From positions 46,262,398 through 46,326,397 of the forward strand of contig JAPXFY010000022.1 in the NCBI GenBank assembly GCA_030674185.1: 64,000 nt of DNA, written 5' to 3'. The DNA is from Monoplex corrugatus (lineage: Eukaryota; Mollusca; Gastropoda; Littorinimorpha; Ranellidae). The translations under genes were made by a program, and so were the position numbers. Of the stretch, positions 56,527 through 64,000 are shown piece after piece (the stretch's first letter is position 1; every line of letters starts with the position of its first letter). Below the pieces are notes generated by a model. The model had not been told where the DNA came from and made no database searches. It saw only the letters and a program-made list of their open reading frames with translations.

Positions 56527-56822
56527 CTCATAAACACATTGTGAATGTATCTGTTCTTGGTGAGTTCTGTTAGAAATGCTGCATAGGCTTGTGGTAACAC
56601 CTCAGCCACCAGAAGCTGGTTCCACTTCGAAGTTTCTAGTTCCAGGTGGCATCGGTTGGAGCTCAGGTTAAAGTATCCATGCACATGCACAGGCAGTCCA
56701 GAAGGACTGTGTTCTTCAAAGGGGAGAGGCAGAAAGCAAAACACCTGCCCTTGAAATGATTCTGTGTCACCCGTCAACTGAGCAGCAACACCTACGTATG
56801 GCCGAAGCTTTAAACGTTCCTT
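56527..56822 (-). CDS. SACS: Sacsin-like exon: middle of SRR module 1
   Basis: The exon starts in phase 0 after a TTTTCACAG acceptor and ends with two bases of a codon before GTATGT. It encodes about 98 residues with YVGVAAQL, then VFCFLPLPFEE, then LPVHVHGYFNLSSNR and WNQLL...LPQAY. This is the characteristic sacsin block following the ATPase-like domain: a conserved hydrophobic FCFLPLP strand, an LPVHV-G strand, and the WN/PAY helix start. No frame break is seen. The preceding exon, which should carry the N-box and glycine loop of this module, is not found to the right within the window. An L2-like LINE ends only 18 bp upstream of the acceptor, so the branch point probably lies in LINE-derived sequence. 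Confidence 0.88.
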
Positions 56823-56840
56823 CTGTGAAAAGAAAGAGTA

Positions 56841-56924
56841 TATAATAATAATTACAATATTTATATAGCGCAAAATCTTGATAAAAATCAAATCTAAGCA
56901 CTGAACATACACATATGCATGCAT

Positions 56925-56963
<39 letters not shown>

Positions 56964-57330
56964 ACACACACACCACACACACACACACACACATACACAT
57001 GGCTATAAATGGGGAAACAAGAAAAGCAAAGGAAAATTATAGAAAACATATCATATACAAATATATATTACAATGTGACTCCACACCGAGTGGAGACAGG
57101 CTGCAGGGGGGGTTGGGTGAGGTCAGGATTTTATGCAGAGGTGAAAAGGTGAGTTTTGAGAGCGGACTTGAAGGAGACAAAAGTAGGTTGCTGAAGGACT
57201 GAGAGAGGAAGTTTGTTCCAGGACAGTGGACCAGAAACAGAGAAGGCTCGTGGACCATAGGTATTGAGCTTAGTGCGTGGAAAGCGAAAAGTGAGAGGAT
57301 CGGAGGCAGAGGGAGGGCACATGAGGGAAC
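56841..57330 (-). mobile_element. L2-like LINE copy 3, 3' end only
   Basis: Minus strand: [51 protein letters not shown], stop, then CCTGCAGCCTGTCTCCACTC, ACATTGTAATATA, CCATGTG and a TG microsatellite (56920-56998), then TTAGATTTGATTTTTATCAA, TTTGCGCTATATAAATATTG, ending TAATTATTATTATA at 56841. Same family as 51083-52386 and 61163-62515. Confidence 0.92.
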
Positions 57331-57687
57331 ATAGATCTCAAAGTATACAGGTTAGATCAACTGCACTTTTCCTGTGATCTGCAAGAAGGCTTTGGAGTTT
57401 TTGAGAGTCACTGCACTCAGACAATGTCATACATGCTCCACTAAATACTGCTTGCAACTGTGAGTCAGACTTTGTGAACCAGCACAGAACCCACTGGCTG
57501 AAGTCCTGAAACATGGAGAGGAGAACAGATCACTGAGACCACCAGAATGACAAACATTTCTGTGCACAGTAAACAGTTTGCATGTGGTTGGCTGGGAATG
57601 AACAAGTGACATCATAGCTTGAATCCACAACGCTAACAACAGAACCAGACAGACCATTTAGACACTGCAAACAGAATCACTCAGTAT
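57331..57687. other. Intron sequence with an unplaced open frame
   Basis: After a CCATGTTTCAG acceptor-like site at about 57507, the minus strand is open for 54 codons (DFSQWVLCWFTKSDSQLQAV, FSGACMTLSECSDSQKLQSL) to a stop near 57345. I do not recognise a family, and it does not show the ATPase-domain motifs expected upstream of exon 56822-56527. Confidence 0.35.
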
Positions 57688-58715
57688 CATCATCATCATC
57701 ATCAGGTACCTTGCCACATGGTGTTGGCGATCATGGACTTCCATCTGTCTCTATCACTTGTTGCCTCAAGCATCTCTTCCACCCTCCATGTCTTCAGCCA
57801 CTCTGCAAGTCCGTCTAGTATCTTCTCCCTGGGTCTACCTGGTGCTCTCTTTCCCTGTCTTCAGCCACTCTGCAAGTCCATCTAGTATCTTCTCCCTGGG
57901 TCTACCTGGTGCTCTCTTTCCCTCCAGCTTTCCTGTTGTGACCAGGTGCTCTAATTCCCCTTTCCTCATAAAATGGCCTGTAAATGCTGCCTTTCTTTTC
58001 CTAATCTTCCTTATGTATGGTCTTCTTGTGACTTCCTCCATCAAGACTGTCTCATTTGTTTTCTTTGCTGTCCATGGAACTCTCAACATTCTTCTTAGAA
58101 ACCACATCTCGGCTACCTCAATCTTGTTCTGGCTTTGCTTGTTGACTGTCCACGCCTCACAACCATATAACAGTATTGGTTCTATATAACATTCAAGAAC
58201 TCTCTTCCTGATGTTAATTGATAGACATTTGTTGGTAAGAATGCTTGTCATCTTCTTGAATGCTGTTTTGGTTTTGCCGATTCTGCTGGCTATTTGTAAT
58301 GTGCATCTGCCGTCTGGTGAAATGATCGCTCCCAGGTATTTAAACTTATCAACCTGTCTCAAGGTTGTGCCGTTTGCTGTTATTTTGCATGAGGGGATTT
58401 CAGGTTTTTTACTGATCACATGACTTCAGTCTTCCTGCTTTTTAATTCCAACCCCTTACCGTTGCTTTCTATTTCTAGTATATTCACAAGGTTTTGTAGG
58501 TCCCTTTCATTTTCTGCAATTACCACAGTGTCATCTGTGTATCGAATGTTGTTTATCATGTTTCCTCCAACTTTTAATCCAGGGTCTTCATCTAGGTTTC
58601 TCATGATGTTTTTGCTGTAAAGTGAAAACAGATCTGGTGACAAAACACAACCTTGTCTGACTCCTCTTTTGATGTTTTGGAAAGAGCTTGTATCGTTTTC
58701 TATTCTCATTGCAGC
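57688..58715 (-). mobile_element. RTE-like LINE, family B, 3' half
   Basis: Minus strand: RGVRQGCVLSPDLFSLYSKN, INNIRYTDDTVVIAENERDL (YADD has become YTDD), LQNLVNILEIESNGKGLELK, then KFKYLGAIISPDGRC, SRIGKTKTAFKKM, LYGCEAWTVNKQSQNKIEVA, GHFMRKGELEHLVTTGKLEG and AEWLKT, with a TGATGATGATGATGATGA tail at 57688. A 67-bp tandem duplication inside the C-terminal part covers about 57788-57921. Confidence 0.88.
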
Positions 58716-59045
58716 TGTTTTGTTAGAGCAACGTGCTCATAATACAGGGGTTTTTGAGTTCCACTCTTGGGGGTGGGGGGGAGGGGTGGGGCCAAGGTGG
58801 GGGACTTTTTTTTTTTTATCTTATTGAAACTGATTGGTTCTTTTCACAGAGCCATGGACTGAAGGTCTGATTCCCAAGCTCAATCCCAGCATGCAACGTT
58901 AAAATCTGGTCTGTTTGCTGTCCATCGTAATATTTCCATCATTTCTGTTGTGTCAGTCCAGAGTTTCATATGTCCCTTTTCCCATTTTCCTCCTCCACAT
59001 TTCAAGACCTTGCCAGCACAATGTTTTTTTTAAGCAGGCTCAGGA
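58716..59045. other. Intron sequence with G-rich run
   Basis: GGGGGTGGGGGGGAGGGGTG at 58770 and a poly-T run near 58808. Otherwise nothing is recognised. Confidence 0.5.
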
Positions 59046-59645
59046 TCTGTCAGACAGTAGTAGTAGGCCTTCATCAGTCGATGTCGCCTGTGGATGATGC
59101 GCCATAGTGTCACACTGAGTAAAGTTGACGCCTCTGGAGCAGTGTTGGCTGTGGCTGGTAAGGCCAATGCAGAAAAAGTAGTCTCTGCGACATTGGATGT
59201 ATGTTTGGATGCTGGTCATGGGATCGCTTTCACGGGAATTTGCTTTCTGTCTGACTCTCTTTTCCTCAACTATGGTCTGGATCCTCTTTTCCCCTGACCT
59301 CAAGTTGTTTCTAGAGCACACAGCACCATCTGTTGTGGTCAGTTGCTGTGTCTTCCCAGCTCTCTGTATTGATGTCCAGAGCTTTCATATCACACTTGCA
59401 GACATCTTTATATCATAGCTGGGGGCGCCAGAGACTAGTTCATCTTAAAGGATATCCTCTGGGATATGTCCATCTTCCATCCAACGCATATGGCCAAGCC
59501 AGTGTGGCCTGCGTTGTCTAACTAGTGTGTGCATGGTGGGGAGACCAGCACATGCAAGGACATTTGTGTTTGGTATTTTGTCGCTCCAGATCTGCTGGCA
59601 TATTTGGGTAGAGCTCATATGGAATAGCCCCAGTGCAATGAATCT
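59046..59645 (-). mobile_element. LINE C-terminal fragment, second copy
   Basis: Minus strand: SDKIPNTNVLACAGLPTMHT, LVRQRRPHWLGHMRWMED and IPEDIL, then SYDIKMSASVI in another frame, NNLRSGEKRIQTIVEEKRVR and CIGLTSHSQHCS. This is the C-terminal end with WLGH.RRM.D and SRIGL.SH.R patterns. It matches the pieces at 12691-13165 and 14500-14660. Confidence 0.75.
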
Positions 59646-59689
59646 CTCTTGAACAAAACTCCAAACTCCAAACAAACTAGAGCAAATAA

Positions 59690-61160
59690 AATCATTCAAT
59701 ATCAACCTCTTACATACTACAGACATAATCATTCAATACCTATCTCTTACATACTACAAACATAATTATTCAATACCTATCTCTTACATACTACAAACAT
59801 AATCATTCAATATCTATCTTACATACTACAAACATAATTATTTAATACCTCTCTTACATACTACAAACATAATTATTCAATACCTATCTCTTACATACTA
59901 CAAACATAAATATTCAATATATATCTTACATACTACAAACATAATCATTCAATACCTATCTTACATACTACAAACATAATCATTCAATATCTCTCTGACA
60001 CACTACAAACATAATCATTCAATATCTATCTCTGACATACTACAAACGTAATCATTCAATACCTATCTTACATACTACAAATATAATCATTCAATACCTA
60101 TCTCTTACATACTACAAACATAATCATTCAATACCTATCTCTTACATACTACAAACATAATCATTCAATACCTTCTCTTACATACTACAAACATAATCAT
60201 TCAATACCTATCTTACATACTACACAAACATAATTATTCAATACCTGTCTTACATACTACAAAAATAATCATTCAATACCTGTCTCTTACATACTACAAA
60301 CATAATTATTCAATACCTATCTCTTACATACTACAAACATAATCATTCAATACCTATCTCTGACATACTACAAACACAATCATTCAATATCTATCTTACA
60401 TACTACAAACATAATCATTCAATATATATCTCTTACATACTACAAACATAATTATTCAATATCTATCTTACATACTACAAACATAATTATTCAATACCTA
60501 TCTCTTACATACTACAAACATAATTATTCAATATGTATCTTACATACTACAAACATAATCATTCAATACCTATCTCTTACATACTACAACATAATTATTC
60601 AATATCTATCTCTGACAAACTACAAACATAATCATTCAATATCTATCTCTGACATACTACAAATACAATCATTCAATATGTATCTTACATACTACAAACA
60701 TAATCATTCAATATCTATCTCTTACATACTACAAACATAACCATTCAATATCTATCTCTTACATACTAAAAATACAATAATTCAATATCTATCTCTTACA
60801 TACTGCAAACATGATTATTCAATACCTATCTCTTACATACTACAAACATAATATTCAATATATATCTCTTACATACTACAAACATAATTATTCAATATCT
60901 ATCTTACATACTACAAACATAATTATTCAATACCTATCTCTTACATACTACAAACATAATTATTCAATATGTATCTTACATACTACAAACATAATCATTC
61001 AATACCTATCTCTTACATACTAAAAATACAATCATTCAATATCTATCTCTTACATACTACAAACATGATTATTCAATATTTATCTCTTACATACTACAAA
61101 CATAATTATTCAATATCTATCTCTTACATACTACAAACATAATTATTCAATATCTATCTT
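59690..61160. repeat. 35-37 bp A/T-rich minisatellite, left part
   Basis: About 40 units of CTCTTACATACTACAAACAT plus AATTATTCAATACCTAT, with variants lacking TCT (CTATCTTACATAC) and ATTATT/ATCATT alternation. It is interrupted at about 61162 by an L2-like LINE and resumes at 62516. Confidence 0.97.
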
Positions 61161-61162
61161 CA

Positions 61163-62314
61163 TATCTATCAAACAGAAAACAAACTGTTCTCATCAATGT
61201 CACTTACTCTCAACCTGCATACCTGACCTGTGGTGTTCCACAAGGATCTGTTCTTGGCCCTGTTCTTTTCACTCTTTACACCTCCCCCCCTGTCCACCAT
61301 CATCAACTCCCACTCTATAAAACACCACTTCTATGCTGATGACACCCAACTTCAAGACAGTGACTCACCTGACAATATACAGCGCCTCCTGACTCGCACC
61401 ACTGAGTGTTACTCGGACATTAAAAATTGGATGACATACAACAAACTTCAGCTAAATGATGACAAGACAGAAGCTATCCTCATTGGCACCCGTCAGAAAC
61501 TTTCTCAGCTGCCTCCTCTTTCTCTCCCATTATGTAACACATCAGTCCCAATTTCTGATTCAGCTAAAAACCTTGGTGTCTGCATTGACTCTACCCTCTC
61601 CATGAACAACTTTGTTTCTCAAACTGCCAGATCTTGCTACTATCACCTCCATCATATAAGCCTGATCAGGAAGTATCTCTCTGTGGAAACAACTGCAAAA
61701 CTCGTTCTCTCCTTCATAATGTCTTGCATTGACTATTGCAATTCACTCCTGTCCGGTCTTCCTGCCTCCACCATTCACATCCTACAGCGCATTCAAAACA
61801 ATGCTGCACGCCTTGTACTCAAAAAAAAAAAGCTGACCACATATCTCCTCTCCTGGCACAACTTCACTGGCTCCCTGTATCAAAGTGCATACAGTACAAA
61901 CTAGACACCATGTGCTACAAAAGCCTCAATAATGCAGCCCCCGATTACCTGTCAAGCCTACTTGAGATCTATCTTCCCTCACGTACCCTCCGCTCTGCCT
62001 CCGATCCTCTCACTTTTCGCTTTCCACGCACTAAGCTCAATACCTATGGTCCATGAGCCTTCTCTGTTTCTGGTCCGCTCTCCTGGAACAACTTCCTCTC
62101 TCAGTCCGTCAGCAACCTACTTTTGTCTCCTTCAAGTCCGCTCTCAAAACTCACCTTTTCTCCTCTGCATAAAATCCTGACCTCACTCAATCCCCCTGCA
62201 GCCTGTCTCCACTCGGAGAGGAATCACATTGTAATATATAATTGTATATAATATGCTCTCTATAATTTTCCATTGCTTTTATTCTTTCTCCCCATTTATA
62301 GCTGTGTGCGTGTA

Positions 62315-62397
<83 letters not shown>

Positions 62398-62515
62398 CGT
62401 GCGTGCGTGTGTGCGCGTGCGTGCGTGCGTGCGTGTGCGTGCGTGTCTGTTTCAGCGCTTAGATTTGATTTTATCAAGATTTTGCGCTATATAAATATTG
62501 TAATTATTATTATTA
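61163..62515 (+). mobile_element. L2-like LINE copy 2, inserted in minisatellite
   Basis: Nearly identical to copy 1 and about 40 bp longer at its 5' end (NRKQTVLINVTYSQPAYLTC). RT: CGVPQGSVLGPVLFTLYTSP, frame change at a C7 run (61276-61290; copy 1 has C6), HHFYADDTQLQDSDSPDNIQ with intact YADD, DWMTY-like [37 protein letters not shown], then a frame change at an A-run near 61820. The 3' UTR includes the TG/CGTG microsatellite (62310-62450) and ends TTGCGCTATATAAATATTGT and ATTATTATTATTAT. Confidence 0.92.
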
Positions 62516-63190
62516 TATACTACAAACACAATCATTCAATATCTATCTTACATACTACAAACATGATTATTCAATATCTCTTACATACTACAAACATAAC
62601 CATTCAATACCTGTCTCTTACATACTACAACCATAATTATTCAATACCTATCTCTTACATACTACAAACATAATCATTCAATACCTATCTCTTACATACT
62701 ACAAACATAATCATCGAATATCTCTCTTACATACTACAAACATAATTATTCAATACCTATCTCTTACATACTACAACCATAATTATTCAATACCTATCTC
62801 TTACATACAACCATAATTATTCAATACCTATCTCTTACATACTACAAACATAATTATTCAATACCTATCTCTTACATACTACAAACATAATCATTCAATA
62901 CCTATCTCTTACATACTACAAACATAATTATTCAATATCTATCTTATGTACTACAAACATAATTATTCAATATCTATTCTAATACATACTATCTTACATA
63001 CTACATAATTATTCAATATCTATCTTACATACTACATAATTATTCAATATCTATCTTACATACTACAAACATAATTATTCAATACCTATCTCTTACATAC
63101 TACAAACATAATTATTCAATACCTATCTTATATACTACAAACATAATTATTCAATACCTATCTCTTACATACTACAAACATAATCATTCT
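62516..63190. repeat. 35-37 bp A/T-rich minisatellite, right part
   Basis: Same unit as 59690-61160, about 18 more copies with some short units (TACTACATAATTATTC). Together the two parts are about 2.1 kb. Confidence 0.97.
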
Positions 63191-63755
63191 CAATATCCGT
63201 CACCTAGATGCGGCAAACAAAATAATTCAGTATCTATTTCTTCAAATGATGATAAGATGGCTTATCTGGCATACAGTCAAATAATGTTACTGTTTTTCAA
63301 AAATGCTGTAATTCTGAAGTAATCTATGAATTACTTTCCGAGGACAATGCCATTCTGAATCACAGTGCAAATTATGTTTTTGCAAACTTGTAACTTTGTG
63401 ATATTTTTTAATCACTGTGCAAATTATGTTTTAGCAAACGTGTGATTTTGTGATACTAAAAACTGAAGTTGTGGTTGACTTCAATGACATACAAAGTATT
63501 TGTTTAAATCAAGTGCCTATAATGTATCTTGATCTTTTTAGTCTTTGGTTGGTTTCTCCATAGCCCTTAGGCTAATATTCATTCAAGGAAAGCAATTGCT
63601 ACTTTTCTTTAAACACATATTCTTAGGGATGGTTTCACAGTGGGGAAAACTTGAATGGCTGCTAGCTTATCAAACCAGAAATTATAACAGCTTGTAATTG
63701 CCTGTCCTATATACATATATATATATATAAATATATACACACACACAACATACAT
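63191..63755. other. Intron or flanking sequence, nothing recognised
   Basis: A short local duplication is visible (GCAAATTATGTTTTTGCAAA at 63366 and GCAAATTATGTTTTAGCAAA at 63418). No exon is recognised. Confidence 0.5.
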
Positions 63756-63761
63756 ACATAC

Positions 63762-63850
<89 letters not shown>
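63756..63850. repeat. GATA tetranucleotide microsatellite
   Basis: About 22 perfect AGAT/GATA units preceded by an AT/CA run (63705-63750). The YLSIYLSI-type frames on the minus strand are repeat artefacts. Confidence 0.97.
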
Positions 63851-64000
63851 TAATATATACATATATGCATGTAAGTACACACACCATTCCGTAGACAAGC
63901 AGCCACAGAGATGTTAAGGCCACCACACAAAACATCACAATTCCCTTACTTATTTTGTTTTCCCTACAGAATTTCTATATTGTTGGGACCGATACCAAGC

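Larger units (their letters stand above)
1837..56822 (-). other. SACS: Sacsin-like gene, nine internal exons (partial gene)
   Basis: Gene-level entry. Sacsin is a very large cytosolic co-chaperone made of repeated modules (sacsin repeat regions, SRR), each starting with an HSP90-like Bergerat ATP-binding fold. The exons here show these modules: ELLQNADDA (exon 33091-32873) and ELIQNADDA (exon 1971-1837) are N-boxes, FGQGFN (exon 26267-25468) is the glycine loop, and FCFLPL followed by LPVHV/LPVHI appears twice. Read right to left, the exons give the later part of one SRR, a full second SRR, and the start of a third. Exon phases chain without a gap: 0/2, 2/1, 1/0, 0/0, 0/1, 1/2, 2/2, 2/0, 0/0. 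Introns are 1888, 12756, 5762, 6605, 5507, 9961, 1718 and 4352 bp. Start codon, stop codon, and the UBL, DnaJ and HEPN ends of the family are not in the window. Molluscs can carry several sacsin-like paralogues, so orthology to vertebrate SACS is not proven. Confidence 0.9.

Noticed and set aside
63900..64000. Possible sacsin exon at the right edge
   Set aside because: A short open stretch before a GTAGGG donor-like site shows no recognisable SRR motif; there is not enough sequence to support a call.

Overview
This is a window of an animal nuclear genome, most likely an invertebrate and probably a mollusc. That placement is an inference from the intron-rich gene, the mix of non-LTR and Penelope-like retroelements, and retroposons whose 3' end reads GGCTGGGCTTTAAACAAC plus a CAAA-rich tail. 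No species can be named from the sequence alone. There are no bacterial-type operons, no tRNA or rRNA genes that I can support, and no CRISPR array.

One host gene spans almost the whole window on the minus strand: a sacsin-like (SACS family) giant co-chaperone. I could define nine consecutive internal exons (56822-56527, 54638-53932, 41175-38854, 33091-32873, 26267-25468, 19960-19819, 9857-8373, 6654-6324, 1971-1837). Every exon junction has a GT/AG pair and matching codon phase, so no exon appears to be missing between them. They encode about 2,145 codons: the middle and end of one sacsin repeat region, one complete second repeat region, and the start of a third. The first and last exons of the gene lie outside the window. 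Three single-base frame breaks interrupt two of the exons (two in 41175-38854, one in 26267-25468). They are either draft-assembly indels or signs of decay.

Everything else is intron, filled with mobile elements and tandem repeats. From left to right: a 49-bp satellite; an L1-like fragment split by a Penelope-like fragment; a 2-kb minisatellite built from the splice acceptor of exon 1971-1837; a dispersed 0.6-kb retroposon (five main copies, all in gene-sense orientation, four with 11-14 bp target duplications); a 600-bp TGGTN pentamer array; a mosaic of LINE fragments at 10.9-16.9 kb; a nearly intact 3' half of a Penelope-like element with GIY-YIG endonuclease (17.5-19.1 kb); L2/CR1-like LINEs; many pieces of one RTE-like LINE family ending in TGATGA repeats; a nested three-element stack at 29-32.4 kb; an RNase H-bearing LINE with a zinc-knuckle ORF1 (36.5-33.6 kb); TTAA-flanked piggyBac-like MITEs, one expanded into a satellite (43.4-44.0 kb); and two minisatellites (50.6-53.1 and 59.7-63.2 kb), each hit by the same L2-like LINE.

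The most interesting points are the splice-acceptor minisatellite, the Penelope insertion whose 5' end carries a 94-bp copy of sequence from 0.7 kb upstream, the nested insertions with readable target duplications, and the MITE-to-satellite conversion. I did not find a convincing novel multi-gene system.
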